Assembly (NCBI GenBank): GCA_938083085.1
Contig: CALLKX010000002.1
Location: 25,813-89,812 of the forward strand
From: an uncultured bacterium
GTDB lineage: Bacteria > Planctomycetota > UBA1135 > GCA-002686595
Direction: 5' to 3'
Length of the DNA: 64,000 nt
How positions within the stretch are numbered: position 1 is the stretch's first letter; every line of letters starts with the position of its first letter. Shown here piece by piece: positions 8,948 through 16,774 of this stretch. A program made the translations under genes and the position numbers. The notes beneath the pieces are model-generated. The model saw only the letters and a program-made list of their open reading frames with translations, was not told the origin of the DNA and did no database searches.

Positions 8948-9463
8948 GTGAAGTTCATCGACGGGATCGACCGCCTCAACGGCATCGTGGGCCGCACAGC
9001 AGCCTGGTCGGTGCTGCTCATGGCCCTTATCGGCGCAGGTAACGCCGTCGCGAGCTACTTCGAGCCCCTGGCCGGCCGCCGCCTCGCCTCGGTGGCCCTC
9101 GATGAGCTGCAGTGGTATCTCTTCAGCATCCTCTTCTTGCTCGCCGCGCCGTGGGCCCTGCGCGAGAACGCCCACGTGCGCGTCGACGTGATGTACGGCC
9201 GCCTCGGCGTCCGCGGAAAGGCCTGGACCGACGCGCTCGGCGGCGCGCTGCTCCTGCTCCCCTTTTGCGTCTACGGGTTGGTCGTGAGCTACCCCGCTGC
9301 GGCCGAATCCCTGCGAATCGGTGAGGTCTCGCCCGACCCCGGCGGCCTCTCCCGATGGCCGATCAAGGCGGTCCTCCCCATCGCCTTCGCGCTCCTCGCG
9401 CTCCAGGGTGTCGCCAACACCCTGCGCGCCGCCAGCCAGCTCCGCCGCGGAGAGGTCTCGTGA
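8948..9463 (+). CDS. dctQ: TRAP transporter small permease (DctQ family)
   Basis: A 171-residue membrane protein with four hydrophobic segments. It has the DctQ hallmark around residues 35-70: an ELQWYLFSILFLLAAPW helix followed by the charged ENAHVRVDV turn. It is the small membrane subunit of a tripartite ATP-independent periplasmic transporter. Its stop overlaps the GTG start of dctM. GTG 8948 was preferred over 8942 because of the 6-base spacing to the TACCCT element. No substrate-binding protein gene is adjacent; a candidate lies about 5 kb away on the other strand (15547-16671). The substrate is unknown, but dicarboxylates or other organic acids are typical. Confidence 0.9.
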   Translation: MKFIDGIDRLNGIVGRTAAWSVLLMALIGAGNAVASYFEPLAGRRLASVALDELQWYLFSILFLLAAPWALRENAHVRVDVMYGRLGVRGKAWTDALGGALLLLPFCVYGLVVSYPAAAESLRIGEVSPDPGGLSRWPIKAVLPIAFALLALQGVANTLRAASQLRRGEVS

Positions 9464-10785
9464 GCGACTGGCTCGGCCCCCTGATGTTCGGCGTCGTCAT
9501 GACGCTGATCTTCCTCGGCTTTCCGGTGGCCTTCACCCTGGGGGGCGCCGCGCTGCTCTTCGGCGCGCTAGGCGTCTCCCTCGGCTACTTCGACTGGGTC
9601 TACCTGAGCAACTTCCCGGAGCGCGTGTTCGGGATCATGGAGAACCAGGTCCTGCTGGCCGTGCCGTTCTTCGTGCTCATGGGGACCATCCTCCAGCGCT
9701 CGCGCCTGGCCGAGGACCTGCTGCACTCCATCGGCATGCTCTTCGGCGCGAGGCGCGGCGGCCTCGCCCTCGCCGTGGTCTTCGTAGGCGCCCTGCTCGC
9801 CGCGGCGACCGGGGTCGTCGGAGCGTCCGTGGTCGCGATGGGGATGATCTCGCTCCCCGTGATGCTCCGCTACGGATACAGCCGCGAGCTGGCCACGGGC
9901 ACGATCTGCGCCGCAGGGACGCTCGGACAGCTGATCCCACCGAGCATCGTCCTGATCGTGCTCGGGGATCAGCTGGAGGTCAGCGCGGGGAAGCTCTTCC
10001 GCGGCGCCTTCGTCCCGGGGCTCATGCTGGCCACCTTCTATGCCATCTACGTGGCGTTGGTCGCCTGGCGGCATCCGAGCCGCGCACCCGCCCTGCCGCC
10101 GGAGGAGCGAAACGTGTCCGGCGGCGCGCTCTTGCTGCTCGTCCTCAAGGTCCTGATCCCGCCCCTCGCGCTGATCTTGATCGTCCTGGGGAGCATCTTC
10201 CTCGGCGTCGCCACCCCCACCAAGGCCGGCGCACTCGGCGCCCTCGGCGCCCTCATGCTCGCGGCGCTCCGCCGCCGCATCTCGTTCGCCAAGCTCCGGG
10301 AGAGCGTGGAGGAGACGGCCAAGCTCACCACCATGGTGATCTTCCTCCTCATCGGCTCGACCGCCTTCACCCTGGTCTTCCGCGGGGTCTACGGCGACGT
10401 GTGGATCGAGGACATGCTGACCGGTCTCCCCGGCGGGAAGATCGGGCTCCTGGTCGTGGCGAACCTCGTCATCTTCGGGCTCGGGTTCTTCATCGACTTC
10501 TTCGAGATCGCCTTCATCGTCCTGCCCCTCATCGTCCCAGCGGCGGCCAGCCTGGGGATCGAGGGCGACGCCATGGTCTGGTTCGGCGTGATGATCGCGA
10601 TGAACCTGCAGACGTCGTTCCTGACGCCTCCCTTCGGCTTCGCGCTGTTCTACCTCCGGGGTGTCGCGCCGCCGGAGGTGAAGACCGGCGACATCTACCG
10701 CGGCGTGCTGCCCTTCATCGGGATCCAGGCTCTCGGCCTCCTGCTGGTGATCGTCTTCCCGGAACTGGTCACATCGCTGATCTGA
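9460..10785 (+). CDS. dctM: TRAP transporter large permease (DctM family)
   Basis: A 441-residue protein with about 12 membrane segments, normal length for DctM. Typical phrases are visible: LGFPVAFTLGGAALLFG near the N-terminus, GTLGQLIPPSIVLIVLGDQ in the first half, and MNLQTSFLTPPFGFALFYL near the C-terminus. It forms the ion-coupled translocation channel of the TRAP transporter. The GTG start overlaps the dctQ stop, giving translational coupling. A longer open frame exists upstream but runs inside dctQ in another frame and is discarded. Confidence 0.93.
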   Translation: MSDWLGPLMFGVVMTLIFLGFPVAFTLGGAALLFGALGVSLGYFDWVYLSNFPERVFGIMENQVLLAVPFFVLMGTILQRSRLAEDLLHSIGMLFGARRGGLALAVVFVGALLAAATGVVGASVVAMGMISLPVMLRYGYSRELATGTICAAGTLGQLIPPSIVLIVLGDQLEVSAGKLFRGAFVPGLMLATFYAIYVALVAWRHPSRAPALPPEERNVSGGALLLLVLKVLIPPLALILIVLGSIFLGVATPTKAGALGALGALMLAALRRRISFAKLRESVEETAKLTTMVIFLLIGSTAFTLVFRGVYGDVWIEDMLTGLPGGKIGLLVVANLVIFGLGFFIDFFEIAFIVLPLIVPAAASLGIEGDAMVWFGVMIAMNLQTSFLTPPFGFALFYLRGVAPPEVKTGDIYRGVLPFIGIQALGLLLVIVFPELVTSLI

Positions 10786-10894
10786 TCCGCCTCTTACGCG
10801 GGCAGCAAGCCTCAAGACCTCGTCGGATCCGAGGGTCTGTCTTAGCATCGAGTGCGCCATGACGCCGAGCCCGTAGCTCGCGGCGGCACTCTCC

Positions 10895-13450
10895 ATGACC
10901 AACCTCCTCGCTCTCTGCTGTTCTCTCTCCCTCGTCGCGCTGGCCCACCCTGCAGCGGCCGCTCCACCCCAGGCGTCCGCCGACGCAGAGGAGGGCGAGG
11001 TCAAGTTTGACCTCGAGACGGTCTTCGACGAGGACGGGCTCTTCGGCCCCTCCGCCAGCGCACCGAGCTTCTCAGCCAGCGGGCGCTATGCCGCCTACCT
11101 GTACCGCCCGTACCCCGAGCGGCGGCACGGCAGCGACCTGTGGCTGGTGGATCTTGGAACAGGTCAGGCCAGTCGGCTGACCTCTGTCTCCGTCATGGCG
11201 CCCTTTCAGGCCAGCACCATGAAGGTCGGCGAGGACCGGATCAAGCGCGCCAAGAAGGCCGTCTCCGCCGCCGGCGACGATGGAGCGAAGAGCGCCGGAG
11301 AAGAGGCCGCCGGCAAGAAGCAGCCCGCCGGACCGGACGACGACCGCTTCGGTGGCGGGAGCTGGTCCGAGCTCCAGGAGCTCAGCCGTAAGGGGGAGGC
11401 TCGGACGATCGACAGGGAGGATGACGACTCCACCGACGACCTCGGGCTGATGGACGTCGTCGGCGACGAAGACGCCGATGAGAAGAAGGCTCCGCGCTAC
11501 CGCGGGATCTCCTCCTTCACCTGGGCCCCGGGCGCCGACGAGCTCCTGATGAGCTCTGGCGGGGACATCTACCGCTGGGTCATCGGAGAAGACCGCCCGG
11601 TGCGGCTGACCAAGACGCGCCAGTCGGAACGGTCGGTCCAGTACCTGCCGGACGGCGCGGGCTACACGGCACTGCTGGACGACGCCCTGGTCCGGGTCCG
11701 GTTCGGCGACCACTTCGTGGACCAGCTGGACCCCAAGCTCCCAGGCGGCATGACCATGCGGGAGTACAAGATCAGCCCGGATGGCGAGCGGGTGGCCTTC
11801 GTGGCCTCCAACGGCTCGCGAAGCCGGGAAGGCGGCCGCACGGTCGACATCGCCACCTACAACGACCGCTTCATGAAGGTCCGCACCGTCCCCAGGACGG
11901 TCTCCGACGACCCCATCGGCAAGCGGACCACGGCCGTCTTCCTCCACGAGCTCCCGGACCCCGACCGCGAGGACGGCGAGCTGGTCAAGGTGTACGAGCG
12001 AGAGACCTCGGGCCCGCGGGACGTCCTGCGCGTGCCCGACTGGGCGCCAGACTCCACCCGGGTGGTGTTCGCGGCCTTCGATCAGGCCACCGAGGAGGTG
12101 CATGTCCTCGAGGCCCTCGCTGATGAACCCGGCGAGGGAGGCTCGGAGGCGAAGGACGAGGCCACCGGCGCGCCGGAGGGCGAACGGCCGGCACGGGTGA
12201 TCCAGCGCTTCCTCCACACGGGCGGTCCGAACACGCCGCGCATGATCGAGCCTCGATACCTGGCCGACAGCCGCCGGGTCATGCTCATCACCGAGCAGAC
12301 CGGGTTCAGGCACCTGCACGTGCTCGACCCTGTCTACGAGACCCTCGAGCCGGTGACCCGGGGACGCTTCGAGGTCTACCCCATCGGGACACCCGAGGAC
12401 CGCTCGTGCGCGTGGGTCGCCGCCACCCGAGAGGACTCGGCCTGCCAGGACGTCTATCGAGTGGACCTGGACACGGCTGAGATGACGCGCCTCACCGGGC
12501 GCCGCGGTCAGTACGCGGGCGCGGCGGTGAGCCCGGACGGCCAGCACGTCCTCGCCACCTTCTCCGCCTTCGGCTCGCCCCGCGAGCTCGTCCATGTGGA
12601 CATCGCCGCCGGCGAGGAGCGCGCGCTAACGGACTCGCACCCCGCCGCGACCCGCGAGCTCACGGCCATCGCGCCCGAGTTCTTCGAGTTCGAGAACCGA
12701 CACGGCCAAGGCATCCGCGGCCTCATGTTCGAGCCGGAGCGCGAGGCCGGGGAGAAGCGGCCCCTGCTCATCTACGTCTATGGCGGCCCCCTCGGAACGA
12801 GGAAGCAGGTCACCGAGGGCAACTTCGGCTCCGACGGATACTTCTTCGCCAGGTACATGGCGCAGGAGCACGGCTGGGTCACCTGCACCATCGACCCGCG
12901 CGGTATGTCGGGCTACGGCGCGCTCTTCGAGAAGGCCAACTTCGAGCGCGTGGGCGTCCCGCAGGTCGAGGACCTGACCGACGGCGTGCGCTTCCTCATC
13001 AAGGAACACGGCGTCGACGCGGACCGCGTGGCGATCCACGGCTGGAGCTTCGGCGGCTTCCAGACCCAGATGTGCCTGTACACCGAACCCGAGGTCTTCC
13101 GCTGCGGTATCGCTGGCGCCGGGCCCACAGAGTGGGAGAACTACAACTCCTGGTACTCCACGGGCACCATCGGCAACAGCCGCGAGGGAGAGACGGACCT
13201 CAAGGAGTTCTCGCTGCTCCCCCTGGCCAAGAACCTCCAGAGCAAGCTCCTGCTCGTCCACGGCATGGAGGACTCCAACGTCCTCTACCAGGACACGGTG
13301 CGGGTGTACGCTGAGCTCCTGGATGCCGGCAAGGAGACCCTCGTGGAGCTCTTCGTGGACCCCAGCGGCGGGCACGGGCTCGGCGGACACGTCAAGCGCC
13401 TCGGTCGCTTCCGCAAGTACGAGGAGTTCCTGCTCCGCGCCAACCAGTAG
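10895..13450 (+). CDS. Secreted S9-family prolyl oligopeptidase-like peptidase
   Basis: 851 residues with a signal peptide (MTNLLALCCSLSLVALAHPAAA). An N-terminal WD40-like beta-propeller (residues about 35-590) precedes a C-terminal alpha/beta hydrolase (about 600-851). The catalytic triad is readable: Ser718 in GWSFGGF, Asp793 in HGMEDSNV, and His827 in GGHGLGG. This is the layout of dipeptidyl-peptidase IV/acylaminoacyl-peptidase-like S9 enzymes, which cleave short peptides outside the cytoplasm. An odd low-complexity acidic/alanine-rich insert at about residues 105-190 interrupts the first propeller blades. A TAGCAT element about 47 bases upstream may be its -10. It appears monocistronic. 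Confidence 0.92.
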   Translation: MTNLLALCCSLSLVALAHPAAAAPPQASADAEEGEVKFDLETVFDEDGLFGPSASAPSFSASGRYAAYLYRPYPERRHGSDLWLVDLGTGQASRLTSVSVMAPFQASTMKVGEDRIKRAKKAVSAAGDDGAKSAGEEAAGKKQPAGPDDDRFGGGSWSELQELSRKGEARTIDREDDDSTDDLGLMDVVGDEDADEKKAPRYRGISSFTWAPGADELLMSSGGDIYRWVIGEDRPVRLTKTRQSERSVQYLPDGAGYTALLDDALVRVRFGDHFVDQLDPKLPGGMTMREYKISPDGERVAFVASNGSRSREGGRTVDIATYNDRFMKVRTVPRTVSDDPIGKRTTAVFLHELPDPDREDGELVKVYERETSGPRDVLRVPDWAPDSTRVVFAAFDQATEEVHVLEALADEPGEGGSEAKDEATGAPEGERPARVIQRFLHTGGPNTPRMIEPRYLADSRRVMLITEQTGFRHLHVLDPVYETLEPVTRGRFEVYPIGTPEDRSCAWVAATREDSACQDVYRVDLDTAEMTRLTGRRGQYAGAAVSPDGQHVLATFSAFGSPRELVHVDIAAGEERALTDSHPAATRELTAIAPEFFEFENRHGQGIRGLMFEPEREAGEKRPLLIYVYGGPLGTRKQVTEGNFGSDGYFFARYMAQEHGWVTCTIDPRGMSGYGALFEKANFERVGVPQVEDLTDGVRFLIKEHGVDADRVAIHGWSFGGFQTQMCLYTEPEVFRCGIAGAGPTEWENYNSWYSTGTIGNSREGETDLKEFSLLPLAKNLQSKLLLVHGMEDSNVLYQDTVRVYAELLDAGKETLVELFVDPSGGHGLGGHVKRLGRFRKYEEFLLRANQ

Positions 13451-13478
13451 CCCGCCCCCCCCCTACCGGACCAAGACC

Positions 13479-14639
13479 ATGAACCTCCTTCGAATCGCGC
13501 CGCTCCTTCTCGCCCTCACGCCCTCGGCCGCCGGCCAGGCCGACACGATCCAGTGGGGCCCGGTCCAGGATGTCCAGTCGGCCTCGGAGGTCAGCACCAA
13601 CGGCACCTTGGTCACCGCCCTCAACTGCTGGGCTCAGACCTTCGCGGCGCCCACCGTGAACGGCGTCTCGTTCAGCGCCTTCGCGCCGCTGGGTTGGGGT
13701 AACGGCGGCTGGACGCTCAACGCCGGGTCGTCCACCGGTGACGCAGGCTACGACGCCCTGCTCGACTCCGCCCGGGTCACCAGCGGAGGGAGCGCGGGGA
13801 ACCCCACCGGGTTCGGCGGCATCCAGCTCGACACCCTGGCCGCCCTGACCGTGGGCAGCACCTATGAGGTCCAGGTCTGGTACTCAGATCAGCGCACCGG
13901 GACGAGCACGAATGTGTTGTACGACCGTGTGATGACCATGAGCTCGGCTATCGGCGCGGTCCTGACCTCCGGCGGGCTCGTCAGCAACCTGAGCGCCGTC
14001 ACCCAAGGCCCGCTCTCGGGCGCGCTGGACGCCGACCCGAACAATCAGGCCGGCGCGCAGGACACGATCGTCGGGTCCTACTGCATCGGCACCTTCACCC
14101 GAACCTCCAGCGACCCGCTCTGGCTCCTGGTGGAAGGGTCGCACCCCCAGCCGAGCAACGTCCTCCGTCCCCACCTCAACGCGCTTCAGGTGCGCGACGT
14201 GACAGGCTCAAGCCTGGGCACGAACTACTGCGCCGCGAACCCCAACTCCACCGGAGTCCCCGCCGTCATGGGCGCCTCCGGGAGCGCGCTTGCCGCCGCC
14301 AATGACCTCACCCTGGAGGCCACCGAGCTCCCGCCGAACTCCTTCTGCTTCTTCCTGACAAGCCAGTCCCAGGGCTTCGTCCAGAACCCCGGCGGGAGCC
14401 AGGGCAACCTCTGCCTGGGCGGGGCCATCGGCCGCTTTGTCGGGCCCGGCCAGATCGTCAACTCCGGTCCCGCAGGCGCCGCCACCCTCGGCATCGACCT
14501 GACCCTGCACCCCACGCCCACCGGCCCCGTCACGATCGTGGCCGGCGAGACCTGGAACTTCACCACCTGGTTCCGGGACAGCACAGGTGGGTCGCCCACG
14601 TCCAACTTCTCCGACGGGCTCGAGCTTCAGTTCAACTAA
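13479..14639 (+). CDS. Secreted protein with the 140-residue shared C-terminal domain
   Basis: 386 residues. A signal peptide (MNLLRIAPLLLALTPSAAGQ) precedes an N-terminal beta-rich region (about 25-245), whose LNAGSSTGDAGYDALLDSA and YEVQVWYSDQRT phrases suggest a jelly-roll fold. The last 140 residues (247-386) are a domain shared with the proteins at 46236 and 55123. No enzymatic motif was seen, so the function is unknown; it is an extracellular or surface protein by its signal peptide. The start follows a C-rich leader with no Shine-Dalgarno. It is convergent with the endonuclease-like gene across a hairpin. Confidence 0.85.
   Translation: MNLLRIAPLLLALTPSAAGQADTIQWGPVQDVQSASEVSTNGTLVTALNCWAQTFAAPTVNGVSFSAFAPLGWGNGGWTLNAGSSTGDAGYDALLDSARVTSGGSAGNPTGFGGIQLDTLAALTVGSTYEVQVWYSDQRTGTSTNVLYDRVMTMSSAIGAVLTSGGLVSNLSAVTQGPLSGALDADPNNQAGAQDTIVGSYCIGTFTRTSSDPLWLLVEGSHPQPSNVLRPHLNALQVRDVTGSSLGTNYCAANPNSTGVPAVMGASGSALAAANDLTLEATELPPNSFCFFLTSQSQGFVQNPGGSQGNLCLGGAIGRFVGPGQIVNSGPAGAATLGIDLTLHPTPTGPVTIVAGETWNFTTWFRDSTGGSPTSNFSDGLELQFN
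14217..14636 (+). other. Shared 140-residue C-terminal domain, copy A
   Basis: It starts at GTNYC and ends at the last codon before the stop. It contains NSTG, NDL, GNLCLGGAIGR, VGPGQ, ETWNF and TSNF. It aligns without gaps to the copies at 47412 and 55903. Confidence 0.85.
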
Positions 14640-14648
14640 TGCTCTCCT

Positions 14649-14683
14649 GGCGACCTGAGCCCGCGGTGGGGCTCAGCGTCGCC
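14649..14683. terminator. Hairpin between convergent genes
   Basis: A perfect 8-bp stem (ctgagccc / gggctcag) is extended by ggcgac / gtcgcc across a one-base bulge. It lies just after the plus-strand stop and overlaps the last codons of the minus-strand gene, so it could serve both. There is no T-tract. Confidence 0.5.
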
Positions 14684-15545
14684 TGACCACCGCCCCGACG
14701 AAGCGGTGGTCGCTCGGGTACTGCCCCTCGGCCTCGGTCCAGTCGATCCAGGCCTCGACGGTCTCGAGCCGGCGATCGACCATCACGTGGTCGATCATCG
14801 CCCCGCTGCGGCCGCCCTTGAACCAGTGGCCGGTCTTCACGTCGGGCTCGTCGGGGTTGGCGTCCCGAAACGTGTCGCGGAAGCCCGCCTCGGCGAAGGC
14901 CTCCAGCGGCGGGCTCATCTCGCCTGCGTTGAAGTCGCCAAGCACCACCGTCGGCAGCTCCGCCCGGCCCGCCGCAAAGCGGCCGATGAGCCGCGCGCTC
15001 TCGAGGCGGGCCTGCTTGCCGACGTGATCGAAGTGCGTGTTGATCACGCGGATCACCCGCCCTCCATCCTCACGGTCCGCGAGCTCAGCCCAGGTGGCGA
15101 TGCGGGTCAGCGCGGCGTCCCACCCCACCGCGCCGAGCTTGTCCTCGGGCGCGAGCCGGAACGTCCCCGCGGCCCGCACGGTGAAGCGGCGACCATCCAC
15201 CAGGAGCGCGGTCCACTCCCCCCGGTCGCCGCCGTCTCGCCCCTCGCCAATCACCAGGTGGTGCGGAAAGCGCGCGCGCACGGCGTCCAGCTGGAAGAGC
15301 AGGGCCTCCTGCAGGCCCAGGACGTCTGGCCTGGCCGCCTCCAGCGTGTTCAGCGTCAGCTCTCGCCGGAGCGGCCACGCGTGGGCCCCGTCCCCGGCCG
15401 TCCCGTAGCGGACATTGGCGGTCAGCGCCCGAATCGAGGGGGGCGCAGGCTCCGGGTCCTCGGCCGTGGCGAAGGAGGACAGGAGACCCGCGAGCCCGAC
15501 GAGGATGAGGCGGAGGAGCCCGGAGTTGAGTGAGGTGGTGATCAT
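14673..15545 (-). CDS. Exported endonuclease/exonuclease/phosphatase-family protein
   Basis: 290 residues. An N-terminal hydrophobic segment (LILVGLAGLLSSFATA) is a signal peptide, and the EEP (DNase I-like) fold follows. Family motifs are in order: TANVRYG, LGLQEALLFQ (metal-binding Glu), NTHFDHVG, LGDFNAG, MIDHVMVDRR, and the terminal SDHRFV with the catalytic Asp-His. Members hydrolyse phosphodiesters in nucleic acids, phospholipids or other small molecules; the export signal makes an extracytoplasmic substrate likely. It starts 1 base after the stop of the DctP-like gene, so the two are co-transcribed, which might link its product to uptake by that system, though this is speculative. Confidence 0.85.
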   Translation of the reverse strand: MITTSLNSGLLRLILVGLAGLLSSFATAEDPEPAPPSIRALTANVRYGTAGDGAHAWPLRRELTLNTLEAARPDVLGLQEALLFQLDAVRARFPHHLVIGEGRDGGDRGEWTALLVDGRRFTVRAAGTFRLAPEDKLGAVGWDAALTRIATWAELADREDGGRVIRVINTHFDHVGKQARLESARLIGRFAAGRAELPTVVLGDFNAGEMSPPLEAFAEAGFRDTFRDANPDEPDVKTGHWFKGGRSGAMIDHVMVDRRLETVEAWIDWTEAEGQYPSDHRFVGAVVRRR

Positions 15546-15546
15546 T

Positions 15547-16671
15547 TCAGCGTCCCGGGAAGGCGAAGTTGGCGTAGGACAGCTCGGCGGTCCCGAACCA
15601 CCCGAAGCTCTCGTCGCGGAACTTGCGCCAGTGGTTGAGGAGCTTGCCGTAGGCGGCGTCTCCCGCCGCGGAATCCGAGAGGAGCTGCTCGGAGGCGTCG
15701 CGGGCCGCCGTCATGATCGACTCCGCGAAGGGGCGGATCGTGATGTCCCGGGTGCGGAGCTCTGCCAAGGCGCCGGGGTTCCGGGCGTCGTAGCGGGTCT
15801 GCATGGTCCGCGCAGCCTCCTTCGAGGCGGCGCCGAGCACCGCACGGTACGACTCGGGCAGGGCCTCCCACTGGTCCTTGTTCACGTAGAAGGAGAGGTG
15901 CGGACCCGGCTCCCACCAGCCCGGGAAGTAGTAGTTCTTGGCCACTTCGTAGAAGCCGAGCTTCTGGTCGTCGTAGGGGCCAACCCACTCGGTGGCGTCG
16001 ATGGCACCCCGCTCGAGCGCCTGGTAGATCTCTCCGCCTGGCAGGCTCTTGACCGAGACGCCGAGCTCCGCCATCACCTTCCCGCCGAGGCCGGGGATAC
16101 GCATCTTCAGTCCCTGCAGGTCCTGCACCGAGCTGACCTCCTTGCGAAACCACCCCCCCATCTGGGTCCCGGTGTTTCCCCCCGCCAGCGCGACGCAGTT
16201 GAAGTCGGCGAGGACCTCGCCGATGAGCTCGGCGCCGCCGGCCTCGTCAAGCCACGCGGACTGCTGGCGCGCGTTGAGACCGAAGGGGACGCAGGTCTCG
16301 AAGGCGAGCATTGGCGCCTTGCCGATGTAGTAGTAGCCAGCGGTCTGCCCCATGTGGACCGAGCCCTTCTGCACCGCGTCGAGCACCTCAAGGCCGGGCA
16401 CGATCTCGCCGGCCTGGTACGGGCGGATCCGAAAGCGCCCGTCGGTCATGGCCGCCACCTGATCGCAGAAGATCTCCGCAGACCCGAACATGGTGTCCAG
16501 CGTGCTGGGAAAGCTCGACTGCATGCGCCACTGGATGCGCTTGTCGCCGGTGTGGACAGCCGGACCGCCTTCGCCACCTCCGCATGAGGCGAGCGCAGCG
16601 CCCGCCGCCGCGCCGCCGATGAGGTCCCGACGCCGAAGAGTGGCCGCGCGGTCGTTGCTGGATGAGGTCAT
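15547..16671 (-). CDS. dctP: TRAP transporter substrate-binding protein (DctP family), Tat lipoprotein
   Basis: 374 residues. The N-terminus carries a twin-arginine-like stretch (RRRDLIGG) followed by a lipobox ending at Cys30 (ALASC), so it is probably a Tat-exported lipoprotein. The body matches DctP/TAXI-like solute receptors, with LQGLKMRIPGLGGKVMAELG, the LPGGEIYQALERGAIDATEW signature and YDDQKLGFYEVAKNYYFPGW. It captures an organic acid or similar solute for a TRAP channel. The only TRAP permeases in view (8948-10785) are about 5 kb away on the opposite strand, so partnership is likely but unproven. A leaderless-type TATGCT lies 6 bases before the ATG. Confidence 0.92.
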   Translation of the reverse strand: MTSSSNDRAATLRRRDLIGGAAAGAALASCGGGEGGPAVHTGDKRIQWRMQSSFPSTLDTMFGSAEIFCDQVAAMTDGRFRIRPYQAGEIVPGLEVLDAVQKGSVHMGQTAGYYYIGKAPMLAFETCVPFGLNARQQSAWLDEAGGAELIGEVLADFNCVALAGGNTGTQMGGWFRKEVSSVQDLQGLKMRIPGLGGKVMAELGVSVKSLPGGEIYQALERGAIDATEWVGPYDDQKLGFYEVAKNYYFPGWWEPGPHLSFYVNKDQWEALPESYRAVLGAASKEAARTMQTRYDARNPGALAELRTRDITIRPFAESIMTAARDASEQLLSDSAAGDAAYGKLLNHWRKFRDESFGWFGTAELSYANFAFPGR

Positions 16672-16677
16672 GGGCAG

Positions 16678-16683
16678 AGCATA
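16678..16683 (-). promoter_or_regulatory. Probable -10 element (TATGCT), leaderless start of dctP
   Basis: Read on the minus strand, TATGCT is followed by six bases and the ATG at 16671. No Shine-Dalgarno fits in this space. Confidence 0.55.
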
Positions 16684-16774
16684 CGCCAGCGGCTCACGCT
16701 CGCCCGCGCTCCCTTGCCCGCGCAGCCGCAGGGCGCCGGCGCGCTGGAGCCCCTCACGCGGGGCGCCCTCGCGC

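Noticed and set aside
10859..10876. Five-codon open frame (ATG to TAG) in the leader of the S9 peptidase gene
   Set aside because: It could be a leader peptide, but it has no Shine-Dalgarno and such short frames are frequent by chance.
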